Source: an uncultured Clostridium sp. (GTDB taxonomy: Bacteria; Bacillota; Clostridia; TANB77; CAG-508). Taken from it: DNA of 32,495 nt. The DNA lies in the NCBI GenBank assembly GCA_948466095.1, contig CAOJZE010000004.1:1-32495 (forward strand), given 5' to 3'. Below, one piece after another: positions 16,785 through 24,393 of this stretch. The translations under genes were made by a program, and so were the position numbers. The notes beneath the pieces are model-generated. The model was not told where the DNA came from. It did not search any database and worked only from the letters and a program-made list of their open reading frames with translations. How positions within the stretch are numbered: position 1 is the stretch's first letter; the number at the start of each line of letters is the position of its first letter.

Positions 16785-17720
16785 TTATTCAATGTTTATT
16801 TTCTTATCAATAATATATTCTGGTCTTTGCCTTGTCTCATCATAAATTCTTGCTATATACTCAGAAATAATCCAAATAGATACCAGCTGTACCCCACTAA
16901 ACAACGTAATCGCAACCATAATAGAGGTCCAACCTGGTGTTAAATGATTTAATTGAAAAGCATAAGAAACCAAAGAATAAATTAAAATAGCAATGGATAA
17001 AATAATCGTTACACAGCCTAAGCCTCCTACTATCTTTAATGGCTTGGTAGAAAAACTAATAATGCCATCAGAAGCTAGTTTCCACATTTTTTGAAAAGGA
17101 TATTTTGTTTTTCCTGCTTTTCTCTCTTCCCTCTCATAAAAATAAGCTTTTTGTTGAAATCCTACCCAGCTAAAGAGCCCCCTTAAAAACTTATTATGTT
17201 CTGGCATCGTATTAATGACATCTATTACTTTTTTATCCACTAATCTAAAATCCCCTGTATCTTTTGGAATCTCTACATCTGACAAGGCATTTAATGTACT
17301 ATAAAACATCTTAGCTGTTAATAACTTAAAAGCTGATTCCCCTTTTCTTGACCTTCTTTGCCCATATATTACCTCATTTCCTTCCTCCCACAAAGCAATC
17401 ATTTCTGGTAATAACTCTGGAGGGTCTTGCAAATCAGCATCCATAATAATTACAGCATCCCCTGTTACATATTGAATACCTGCTGTCACAGCTGCTTGAT
17501 GACCAAAATTCCTAGAAAAAGACAAAATTTTTACTTTTTGATTCTCATTTGCTATCTCTTGTAATAGATTGAATGTTTCATCTCTAGAACCATCATCCAC
17601 AAATAGCATTTCATAATCATATTGTTTTAAATCTTCCATCACTTTTTGGATTCTCAAATAAGAGGTCTTTGCGACCTCTTCTTCATTGTACATAGGGATA
17701 ACGACTGATATTTTTTTCAT
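16785..17720 (-). CDS. GtrB-like polyprenyl-phosphate glycosyltransferase, GT2
   Basis: A 311-residue membrane glycosyltransferase when started at ATG 17720, which has AAGGAG 8 bases upstream; a longer frame has no such site. The GT2 catalytic domain shows VVIPMYNEEEV, the DDGS motif (LFVDDGSRDET), and DADLQDPPELLPEM with the metal-binding D-x-D-like acidic cluster. Two C-terminal membrane helices (about residues 220-245 and 255-290) match the DPM1/GtrB/YfdH type, which moves a sugar onto undecaprenyl phosphate. The GtrA-like flippase gene lies two genes upstream in the same direction. The two likely form a lipid-linked sugar export pair for surface polysaccharide modification. Confidence 0.88.
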   Translation of the reverse strand: MKKISVVIPMYNEEEVAKTSYLRIQKVMEDLKQYDYEMLFVDDGSRDETFNLLQEIANENQKVKILSFSRNFGHQAAVTAGIQYVTGDAVIIMDADLQDPPELLPEMIALWEEGNEVIYGQRRSRKGESAFKLLTAKMFYSTLNALSDVEIPKDTGDFRLVDKKVIDVINTMPEHNKFLRGLFSWVGFQQKAYFYEREERKAGKTKYPFQKMWKLASDGIISFSTKPLKIVGGLGCVTIILSIAILIYSLVSYAFQLNHLTPGWTSIMVAITLFSGVQLVSIWIISEYIARIYDETRQRPEYIIDKKINIE

Positions 17721-17742
17721 GTTATCACTCCTTGTTTTACTT

Positions 17743-18687
17743 TTATGCTTTATAATATAATTCACCTAATGGTTTCTCTTCATTTATTCTTTTGATTGCC
17801 TCTGCAAATAATGGAGCAATCGATAATACGGTTATATTATCAATTCTTTTTTCTTCTGGTACAGGAACTGTATTGGTTACTACCATTTCCTTGATTCCTG
17901 AATTCTTAATTCTTTCAATCGCTGGTCCTGATAAAACACCATGAGTACCACCTGCATAAATCGCTTTTGCACCAAATTGTTGTAATACCTTTACTGTTTC
18001 CATCATGGAGCCAGCTGTCGCTATTTCATCATCAAAGATAATCGCATTTTTATTGGTTACATCTCCAATAATGGTTCCTGCAATTGCTCTATCATCATTG
18101 GCATCTCTTCTTTTATCCACTAAAGCAATCGGACAATTGAAAAATTCGGAATATTTATATGCCTTTTTTGAACTTCCTGCATCCGTTGCTACAATTACCA
18201 TATCTTCTAAGTTTTTCTCTTTAAAATAATCCTCTAATAGATACTCTGCTGTTAGTCTATCACAATTCACATTAAAATATGCTTGTATGGCTGGATTATG
18301 CAAATCACATGTAATAACTCTTGTTGCACCAGCAGCTTCTAAAATTTGTGCCATTAATTTAGCTGTTACTGGCACACGTGGCTGGTCTTTTTTATCTGAC
18401 CTAGAGTATGGAAAATAAGGTAATACTACATTAATATTTTTAGCAGATGCTCTTTTGATAGCATCAATCGTTATTAGCAATTCCATAATTCTTTCATTGA
18501 CTGGCGGTTTTGTTGTCTGAACAATGTACACATCTTTTTGTCTTACTGTTTCTAAAATTTGTACAAAATTATTATCATTTGAAAACTTTTGATGATGAAT
18601 TTTTCCCATTTCTAATCCTAATTCATCACATATTTCTTGTGTAAATTCTTCTGCCGTTGGACAAGCAAATATTTTAATATTATTCAT
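17743..18687 (-). CDS. prs: Ribose-phosphate pyrophosphokinase (PRPP synthase)
   Basis: Prs transfers pyrophosphate from ATP to ribose 5-phosphate, giving PRPP for nucleotides, His and Trp. I choose ATG 18687 (MNNIKIFACP), preceded by GAAGGG, giving 314 residues, the usual length; the frame can be extended by 13 codons without support. Visible blocks are YFPYSRSDKKDQPRVPVTAK (flexible loop with catalytic Lys/Arg), the VITCDLHNPAIQAYF segment, and the PRPP-binding loop IIFDDEIATAGSM. The catalytic loop reads DKRRD. It lies 22 bases before the glycosyltransferase and may be co-transcribed with it. It is an unusual neighbour for wall genes but common as a housekeeping gene. Confidence 0.93.
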   Translation of the reverse strand: MNNIKIFACPTAEEFTQEICDELGLEMGKIHHQKFSNDNNFVQILETVRQKDVYIVQTTKPPVNERIMELLITIDAIKRASAKNINVVLPYFPYSRSDKKDQPRVPVTAKLMAQILEAAGATRVITCDLHNPAIQAYFNVNCDRLTAEYLLEDYFKEKNLEDMVIVATDAGSSKKAYKYSEFFNCPIALVDKRRDANDDRAIAGTIIGDVTNKNAIIFDDEIATAGSMMETVKVLQQFGAKAIYAGGTHGVLSGPAIERIKNSGIKEMVVTNTVPVPEEKRIDNITVLSIAPLFAEAIKRINEEKPLGELYYKA

Positions 18688-18910
18688 TTTTATCGTTTCC
18701 CTTCTATCAAAATTCTTCTTTATCATACCATAAACTACAAAAAAAGTGAACTTTTTTTACATTATTTTTTATTTTTATTTGATTTTTTTGTAAATAAACT
18801 CATCGCAACTATCAATTTTTTATACTAAATTTTTGATTTGCTCTATTATTAAGTGTAACTGTTTTAAAAATAGTCTTGTTGTTAGTATCACTATTAGTAT
18901 TCCTAATAAA

Positions 18911-18950
18911 TGTAAAGCAGTAAAAGAAAAAACCTTTACTGCTTTTTTTT
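18911..18950. terminator. Hairpin at the gtrA stop, probable bidirectional terminator
   Basis: AAAGCAGTAAA and TTTACTGCTTT pair across a short A-rich loop, followed by eight T on the plus strand. The stem includes the gtrA stop codon (18936-18938). For gtrA on the minus strand the T-run is weaker. The following 200 bases toward prs show no gene. Confidence 0.65.
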
Positions 18951-19361
18951 GCTAAATGCAAAAAATTTACTAATGAAAAAATTTAAAATAATAACAATTA
19001 CTGTAATAAAAACTTTACTAATCATTTCTGGGATTGCCGTTTGAAATAATACAAATCCTCCTAAGAATTCAACTACCATCGTAAAAGCTCTTCCTAACAT
19101 AAATTTAAAAAATTCTTGTAATTTTTCCTTTATGGTATTGGCTTCAGAATGAAATACCAAATCTTTATTGGTAAGATAAGCCACTAATACAGCTAATATA
19201 ATGGCAATTAAGTTGGCTGTATTTTCATTCCATTTCCATAGGTTATTCAATACATAAAAAGAACCTAAGTTGATGACAGTAGTAAGTAACCCAAATACAA
19301 TATATAAAATCACTTCTTTTGTTAGTATTTTTTCTGTTATCTTTTTTATCTTCTCCATCAT
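18936..19361 (-). CDS. GtrA-family membrane flippase
   Basis: A 141-residue protein with four hydrophobic helices (about residues 17-40, 46-64, 85-107, 113-133), the GtrA/DPMS2-like topology. ILYIVFGLLTTVINL and AYLTNKDLVFHS match the conserved first helix and the loop after helix 2 of the family. GtrA proteins help flip or present polyprenyl-phosphate sugars made by a GtrB enzyme, and such an enzyme is encoded at 16785-17720. It lies downstream of the rhamnose genes, separated by TIR element copy 3. Two adjacent ATG codons behind AAGGAAG leave the exact start uncertain by one residue. Confidence 0.88.
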   Translation of the reverse strand: MMEKIKKITEKILTKEVILYIVFGLLTTVINLGSFYVLNNLWKWNENTANLIAIILAVLVAYLTNKDLVFHSEANTIKEKLQEFFKFMLGRAFTMVVEFLGGFVLFQTAIPEMISKVFITVIVIILNFFISKFFAFSKKKQ

Positions 19362-19409
19362 AATCTTCCTTTTTATTATTTACCAAATTTTATAGCTCGT
19401 TTTAATTTA

Positions 19410-19529
19410 AAAGTTTATTATATTTTTTACGAAATAACAATTCGTGGAAACCAGAGAGCTTACAGTCTGTTATGTAATTACAGACTGGCAGATAGTTGGG
19501 AGTTACAAATAAAAAATATAATAAACTTT
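19410..19529 (-). repeat. Palindromic TIR element, copy 3
   Basis: The 19-bp ends AAAGTTTATTATATTTTTT and AAAAAATATAATAAACTTT are perfect inverted repeats. Read on the minus strand, the core shows ACTCCCAACT, CAGTCTGT...ACAGACTG and CCACGAATTGTTATTTCG. It fills the gap between rfbB and gtrA within a run of same-strand genes. Confidence 0.88.
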
Positions 19530-19556
19530 AAAATCAATAAGATTAAACAGTAACTT

Positions 19557-20525
19557 TTATTGTAGCCAATCTGGATTTTCCAAATACCAATCAATTGTCT
19601 TCACAATACCATCTTCAAACTTTGTCTTTGGATACCAACCTAATTCATTCTTTATTTTTGTTGGGTCAATCGCATAACGATAATCGTGACCTTTTCTATC
19701 GGTAACATGTTCGATTAAATCCTCGGATTTTCCTAATCTTTGTAAAATCAATTTAACAATTTCAATATTTCTCTTTTCATTGTGACCACCAATATTATAT
19801 CTTTCACCAGACACTCCTTTGTGGAATACCAAATCAATGGCTTCACAATGGTCTTCTACATATAGCCAATCTCTGATATTTAAGCCTTCTCCATACACTG
19901 GTAATTTTTCATCTTTTAAAGCTAGTTTAATCATATGTGGTATTAATTTCTCATTGTGCTGATATGGTCCATAATTATTCGAACAATTTGTTACATTAAC
20001 ATTCATTTTATAAGTTTCCTTATACGCTAAAGCAATTAAATCGGAACTTGCTTTCGAAGAAGAATACGGACTACTTGGTTGAATTGGTGAGGTTTCTGTA
20101 AAATATCCTTCTTCTCCTAGTGAACCATAAACTTCATCTGTTGAAATATGAACAAATTTATTGTCACTTCCTTCTCCCCATTTTTGTTTGGCTGTCTCTA
20201 ATAAGGTATGCGTTCCAATGACATTGGTTTGTGTGAATACAAATGGATTTTTAATACTATTATCCACATGTGATTCTGCTGCAAAATGAATCACTCCATT
20301 GATATCATATTGGTCAAATATTTCCTTCATTTTTTCAAAATCGCAGATATCTGCTTGTACAAAAGTTATTTTGTCCTCTACTTTCTTTAAATTATCCATA
20401 TTTCCTGCATAGGTTAATTTGTCTACTACAACCACCTTGTAATCTGGATGTTTGTTGACAAAGTATTCGGCAAAATTCGCTCCTATAAATCCTGCCGCTC
20501 CTGTTACTAATACATTTTTACTCAT
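19557..20525 (-). CDS. rfbB: dTDP-glucose 4,6-dehydratase
   Basis: RfbB/RmlB converts dTDP-glucose to dTDP-4-keto-6-deoxyglucose, the second step of dTDP-L-rhamnose synthesis. The 322-residue protein has the NAD-binding TGAAGFIGANF motif at its N-terminus, the catalytic STDEVYG, and YSSSKASSDL with the SDR Tyr-Lys pair. The substrate block NNYGPYQHNEKLIPHMI follows. The start ATG 20525 overlaps the end of the HD gene by 8 bases and has AAAGGAAG upstream. An ATG six bases earlier is too close to that site. It is the last of the five-gene rhamnose operon. Confidence 0.95.
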   Translation of the reverse strand: MSKNVLVTGAAGFIGANFAEYFVNKHPDYKVVVVDKLTYAGNMDNLKKVEDKITFVQADICDFEKMKEIFDQYDINGVIHFAAESHVDNSIKNPFVFTQTNVIGTHTLLETAKQKWGEGSDNKFVHISTDEVYGSLGEEGYFTETSPIQPSSPYSSSKASSDLIALAYKETYKMNVNVTNCSNNYGPYQHNEKLIPHMIKLALKDEKLPVYGEGLNIRDWLYVEDHCEAIDLVFHKGVSGERYNIGGHNEKRNIEIVKLILQRLGKSEDLIEHVTDRKGHDYRYAIDPTKIKNELGWYPKTKFEDGIVKTIDWYLENPDWLQ

Positions 20526-21315
20526 TTTCATCTTCCTTTCCTTCTACTCTTTTATGAATATAATTCATCGCAATCTTTACAATTTCATACATTTTTTCTT
20601 TGGTATAGGGGTCTTGACAATTTAGTTTTTCTACAAATTTATGAATATAATTATTTTGCTTTATGATTTTGAAACTTTCTTTAAAATTCAGTGTATAAAT
20701 ATGGGCAATAATAGCAACCATAATATCCATATCGGTTTTTGCCTCAGCATATACCAAAGGTTTTTCTTTTTTAAAATCTTCGAAAAATTTAGGACTTAAA
20801 ATTTCTTTTGAAATGTCCTCACATCCCAAATGTCCAAACTCTTCTATTTTTTTGCCTTCTAACACAGCTCTAAATATATCAATATTATCAGCATCTCGAA
20901 TGATTTGACAGTATAACATTTCTTCTTCTGACAAGCCTTTTTCGATTTCAAATTTATTATGATTATGAATAGCCTTATATAAAATGGCATCTTTGGTATC
21001 ATCTTGTATGAAATTTCTAATTAACTTGTCTCCAAATAATACCTCTACTCCTTTTTGCCCATGGTCTATGCTAATCTTATCAGAATAAGTGTGGTATAGT
21101 CTAACTTGTTCAAATCTTCCAATATCATGTAATAAACCTATTAACTCTGCTAAATCTTGTCCTTCTTGTGACAAGTTAAGTGACTTAGCGATTTTTCTAG
21201 CATTTTCAGCTACATGGTACATATGAATTATTTTAATATGTATTTTAGGTTCATTGATATCATAATTGGAAATGTATCTTTTAAATGCCCCTTTTGCTTG
21301 CAATATATCTATCAT
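20518..21315 (-). CDS. HD-domain phosphohydrolase inside the rhamnose operon
   Basis: A 265-residue HD-superfamily protein. The metal ligands are visible: His in MYHVAENARKIA (about residue 33), the HD pair in IGLLHDIGRFEQ (about 63-64), then DHGQKG and a later D in IIRDADNIDIF. Such proteins hydrolyse phosphomonoesters, nucleotides or cyclic nucleotides; the specific substrate cannot be read. Its start overlaps the rfbC stop as ATGA, and its end overlaps rfbB, so it is firmly built into the operon. No role for an HD hydrolase is known in the core rhamnose pathway, which makes its placement notable. Confidence 0.85.
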   Translation of the reverse strand: MIDILQAKGAFKRYISNYDINEPKIHIKIIHMYHVAENARKIAKSLNLSQEGQDLAELIGLLHDIGRFEQVRLYHTYSDKISIDHGQKGVEVLFGDKLIRNFIQDDTKDAILYKAIHNHNKFEIEKGLSEEEMLYCQIIRDADNIDIFRAVLEGKKIEEFGHLGCEDISKEILSPKFFEDFKKEKPLVYAEAKTDMDIMVAIIAHIYTLNFKESFKIIKQNNYIHKFVEKLNCQDPYTKEKMYEIVKIAMNYIHKRVEGKEDENE

Positions 21316-21884
21316 TTAAATAAATTGATTCCTTTCAATTCTTGTAAAGAAGGCCACTTCGCATCTTTTTCAGAAGTCAATAAATCAGATTCTTTCATAT
21401 CTCCTAAAGGCCACTCAATTCCTACTTCTGGGTCATTCCAAGCTAGTCCACCTTCTGCTTCATGATTATAAATATCATCACATTTGTACGTAAATTCTGC
21501 TTCCTCTGATAATACTAAAAATCCATGTGCAAATCCTCTTGGTATCATAAACATCTTTTTGTTTTCTTCTGAAAGGATAACACCTTCCCATTTTCCATAT
21601 GTTTTGCTTCCTGGTCTTAAATCTACTGCTACATCAAATACTTCACCTTTAATCACTCTTACCAACTTGGCTTGTGTATTCTCTTTTTGAAAATGCAAAC
21701 CTCTTAAAACACCTTTTCTGGATTTGGATTGATTATCTTGTACAAAGTCATAATGCAAACCAATTTCTTCAAATTCTGCTTTACTATAGGTTTCCATGAA
21801 ATATCCTCTGTTGTCGCCAAATACTTCTGGCTCTACGATATATACCCCATGAATTGAAGTTTCTATTTTTTTGAATTTTCCCAT
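21312..21884 (-). CDS. rfbC: dTDP-4-dehydrorhamnose 3,5-epimerase
   Basis: RfbC/RmlC carries out the double epimerisation in dTDP-L-rhamnose synthesis. The 190-residue cupin has EVFGDNRGYFMETYSKAEF near the start, VQDNQSKSRKGVLRGLHFQ with the catalytic His, the GEVFDVAVDLRPGSKTYGKW block, and IPRGFAHGFLVLS. All are conserved and the length is standard. A GAAAGGAG site precedes ATG 21884. The stop overlaps the HD gene start by four bases. Confidence 0.95.
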   Translation of the reverse strand: MGKFKKIETSIHGVYIVEPEVFGDNRGYFMETYSKAEFEEIGLHYDFVQDNQSKSRKGVLRGLHFQKENTQAKLVRVIKGEVFDVAVDLRPGSKTYGKWEGVILSEENKKMFMIPRGFAHGFLVLSEEAEFTYKCDDIYNHEAEGGLAWNDPEVGIEWPLGDMKESDLLTSEKDAKWPSLQELKGINLFK

Positions 21885-21902
21885 TGTTTTCTCCTTTCGT
21901 AA

Positions 21903-22802
21903 CTATGTATGCTTATTTTTGATTTCTTCGCTTTCTGCTAAATCTTTTAAATATTTTCCATAGGCTGTTTTCATATATTTATCTGCTAAGTTTGACAATT
22001 GCTCTGCTGTAATCCAACCTTTTTGATAAGCAATTTCTTCTGGACAACATACTTGCATTCCTTGTCTTTTTTCAATGGTTTGCACAAAACTTGCTGTTTC
22101 CAATAAAGCATCATGTGTTCCTGTGTCAAACCAAGTCATACCTCTTCCAAAAGTTTCTACATATAATTGATTTCTTTTCATATATTCTTCATTGATAGAG
22201 GTGATTTCTAACTCTCCTCTAGCAGAAGGTTGAATACTTTTAGCAATTTCTACCACATCATTGGTGTAAAAATATAATCCAGGTACGGCATAATTTGATT
22301 TTGGATTTTCTGGTTTTTCCTCAATGGAAATGGCTTTCCCATTTTCATCTATTTCAACAACACCATAGGCTCTTGGGTCTTTTACTTGATAACCAAATAT
22401 AGTGGATTCCTTTTCTCTTGTACTTGCATTTCTTAACATTTCTGATAAATGAGAACCATAAAACATATTGTCTCCTAAAATCATAGCCACATTATCTTGT
22501 CCTATGAATTCTTCTCCAATGATAAAGGCTTCTGCTAGTCCATTTGGTTTTTCTTGCACTTTGTAAGCAAAGTCCATCCCCCATTTGGAACCATCTCCTA
22601 ACAATTCTTGGAAGGTTACGATGTCTCTTGGGGTAGATATAATCAAAATTTCTCGTATACCAGCTTCCATTAAAACAGAAATAGGATAATAAATCATTGG
22701 TTTATCATAAACTGGCATAATTTGTTTGGATATAGCATGAGTTAATGGATATAATCTGGTTCCACTTCCTCCTGCTAAAATAATTCCTTTTCTATTTTTC
22801 AT
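21903..22802 (-). CDS. rfbA: Glucose-1-phosphate thymidylyltransferase
   Basis: RfbA/RmlA joins glucose 1-phosphate and dTTP to make dTDP-glucose, the first rhamnose step. The 299-residue protein begins with the nucleotide-binding [20 protein letters not shown]. It carries [15 protein letters not shown], the [12 protein letters not shown] motif, and a [15 protein letters not shown] block near residue 224. It lies between rfbD and rfbC with short gaps. Feedback inhibition by dTDP-rhamnose is typical of the family. Confidence 0.95.
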   Translation of the reverse strand: MKNRKGIILAGGSGTRLYPLTHAISKQIMPVYDKPMIYYPISVLMEAGIREILIISTPRDIVTFQELLGDGSKWGMDFAYKVQEKPNGLAEAFIIGEEFIGQDNVAMILGDNMFYGSHLSEMLRNASTREKESTIFGYQVKDPRAYGVVEIDENGKAISIEEKPENPKSNYAVPGLYFYTNDVVEIAKSIQPSARGELEITSINEEYMKRNQLYVETFGRGMTWFDTGTHDALLETASFVQTIEKRQGMQVCCPEEIAYQKGWITAEQLSNLADKYMKTAYGKYLKDLAESEEIKNKHT

Positions 22803-22833
22803 TTTTAATTCTTCCTTTCTTTTACATTATCTT

Positions 22834-23700
22834 TCAAACCATTTTGCCTTCTGCTTTTAAATATCTCTTCAAAGCTTCTTCCCACTCTGGCACGGTAATA
22901 CCTTGTGCCAACAATTTATCTTTGGATAATTGTGAATTCTTTGGTCTTTTTGCTTGTGTGATTTGCATCATTTCAATATATTCTTCTGTCGTAACTGGAT
23001 TGACTTGACAAATGGTTCCCGTATATTCAAAAATGGCTTTTGTAAAATCAAACCATGTCGTGTACCCCTGATTGGTTGCATGATAAATGCCATAAGGTAT
23101 TTTCTTTTCAATCGCTTCTCCAATGATATTGGCTAAATCTTCTGCATAAGTAGGAGAACCATGTTGGTCTGCTACCACACTAATTTCATCTTTAGCCTCT
23201 CCTAGATTTAACATAGTTCTTACAAAATTATTACCATCTCCATATAACCATGCTGTTCTGAAAATATAATATTGGTCTGTATTGGCTTGTATTTGTTCTT
23301 CTCCTTGTAATTTAGTAACACCATAAACCGTCACAGGAGCTTTTTCATCCTCCTCTTTGTAATCTTTTTCTACCGCTAAATCTCCACCAAATACATAATC
23401 TGTACTAATATGTACTAATACACTATTATTTTCTTTGGCTACTTTTGCTAAATTTTCTGGTCCATCTGCGTTAATTCTTTCTACCATTTCCCCTGCTGTT
23501 TCTGCTTTATCCACAGCTGTAAATGCCGCACAATTTATGATATAATCTGGTTTGTTCTGTGTAACAAATTTCAATACTGCTTCTTCGTCTGTAATGTCTA
23601 AATCTGCTACATCTGTACAAATCAATTCATTTTCTGGTTCTAATCTCTTTTTTACCGATTTGGCAAGCATGCCATTGGCACCTGTTATTAATATTTTCAT
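22834..23700 (-). CDS. rfbD: dTDP-4-dehydrorhamnose reductase
   Basis: RfbD/RmlD completes dTDP-L-rhamnose with NAD(P)H. With ATG 23700 (MKILITGANGMLAKSVKK) behind AAGGAAG at 7 bases, the protein has 288 residues; six extra upstream codons are not needed. It shows the Rossmann motif TGANGMLA, the STDYVFGG block, YGVTKLQGEE with the catalytic Tyr-Lys pair, and FRTAWLYG. It is the first gene of the rhamnose operon, whose promoter is at 23731-23759. Its gene order (D-A-C-HD-B) differs from the common B-D-A-C. Confidence 0.93.
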   Translation of the reverse strand: MKILITGANGMLAKSVKKRLEPENELICTDVADLDITDEEAVLKFVTQNKPDYIINCAAFTAVDKAETAGEMVERINADGPENLAKVAKENNSVLVHISTDYVFGGDLAVEKDYKEEDEKAPVTVYGVTKLQGEEQIQANTDQYYIFRTAWLYGDGNNFVRTMLNLGEAKDEISVVADQHGSPTYAEDLANIIGEAIEKKIPYGIYHATNQGYTTWFDFTKAIFEYTGTICQVNPVTTEEYIEMMQITQAKRPKNSQLSKDKLLAQGITVPEWEEALKRYLKAEGKMV

Positions 23701-23730
23701 ATTGGCACTTCCTTTCAATTTTACGTGTTT

Positions 23731-23774
23731 ATCATATCATTTAACGCAAAAAAGTACAAGAGTTTCTTGTACTT
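23731..23774 (-). promoter_or_regulatory. Promoter of the rhamnose operon with an overlapping hairpin
   Basis: The minus strand has TTGTAC (23754-23759), a 17-base spacer and TATGAT (23731-23736), about 30 bases before the rfbD start. The -35 box lies in one arm of the inverted repeat AAGTACAAG / CTTGTACTT (23752-23760 and 23766-23774). That arrangement could be an operator or the remnant of a bidirectional terminator with A- and T-runs on both sides. Confidence 0.6.
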
Positions 23775-23897
23775 TTTTGTGTTTTTCTTTAAACTAATTA
23801 TTACAATAGTTATAAACATTTTACCTATTAAATGTATGATATGATACTATTTTTTATATTTTTATAAATACTACTAAATGAAAAAAACAAAAATCAC

Positions 23898-23926
23898 TTG
23901 CAAAATTATGTAAAATAGTGTATAAT
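23898..23926 (+). promoter_or_regulatory. Promoter of the 103-residue unknown gene
   Basis: TTGCAA (23898-23903), a 17-base spacer and a perfect TATAAT (23921-23926) lie about 80 bases before the ATG at 24007. The leader contains a hairpin described separately. Confidence 0.8.
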
Positions 23927-23973
23927 ATGCTTGTAACAATTCTTTGTAGTTAAAACTATTTGTACACTTATTA

Positions 23974-23992
23974 TCTCACAGGTTATGTGAGA
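23974..23992 (+). promoter_or_regulatory. Leader hairpin before the 103-residue gene
   Basis: TCTCACA and TGTGAGA form a perfect 7-bp stem with a 5-base loop in the 5' leader. It ends 2 bases before the GAAAGGAG ribosome binding site. It could modulate translation or protect the mRNA end. Confidence 0.6.
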
Positions 23993-24006
23993 AGAAAGGA
24001 GCTTTT

Positions 24007-24318
24007 ATGGCTAAAGCTATTACATCTTTCCATTCAGGAGACTATCTTTACGAATTACATGATATATCTCTTGATAATCCCTCTCATGTGGCGTTGACCC
24101 ATTTATCGGGAAGAGCGCACTTGCTTGAATTACGCCGCTGTACAAGCCGCACTCATATGAAGGTAGCTCTCATAGTTGGAGATTTCTGTAAGTTTGATGA
24201 ATTTGATAACTTTGAGACATTTTCAACTTTTGAGAAGCACATTTCTCATTCAGCAGATAGCCTCGCAGTGGGACGTGCGCTACAGTATTTGGAAAAGGTA
24301 CAACCAAAGATGGAATAA
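24007..24318 (+). CDS. Small protein of unknown function, 103 residues
   Basis: I do not recognise this protein. It starts with ATG 24007 behind GAAAGGAG. There is no signal peptide or membrane helix. It has a His-rich N-terminal half (FHSGDYLYELHDISLDN, HVALTHLSGRAHLLELRRC), then a short hydrophobic strand MKVALIVGDF, and a Phe/Glu/Asp-rich stretch CKFDEFDNFETFSTFEKHI. The C-terminus SADSLAVGRALQYLEKVQ looks helical. Three CGC arginine codons occur close together, unlike the AGA-dominated neighbours. It stands alone on the plus strand, with its own consensus promoter, leader hairpin and strong terminator, so it is probably a well-expressed monocistronic gene. Confidence 0.75.
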   Translation: MAKAITSFHSGDYLYELHDISLDNPSHVALTHLSGRAHLLELRRCTSRTHMKVALIVGDFCKFDEFDNFETFSTFEKHISHSADSLAVGRALQYLEKVQPKME

Positions 24319-24343
24319 AGATCAAATAATGAAAAGAAAAAGG

Positions 24344-24390
24344 GAGATAGGAAACAAGTGTACTTTCGTTTCCTATCTCTTCTTTTTAAT
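24344..24390. terminator. Strong bidirectional terminator
   Basis: GAGATAGGAAAC (24344-24355) and GTTTCCTATCTC (24368-24379) form a perfect 12-bp stem, followed by TTCTTTTT on the plus strand and preceded by an A-rich run. It serves the 103-residue gene and, in the other direction, the glucosaminidase gene. Confidence 0.9.
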
Positions 24391-24393
24391 TTT

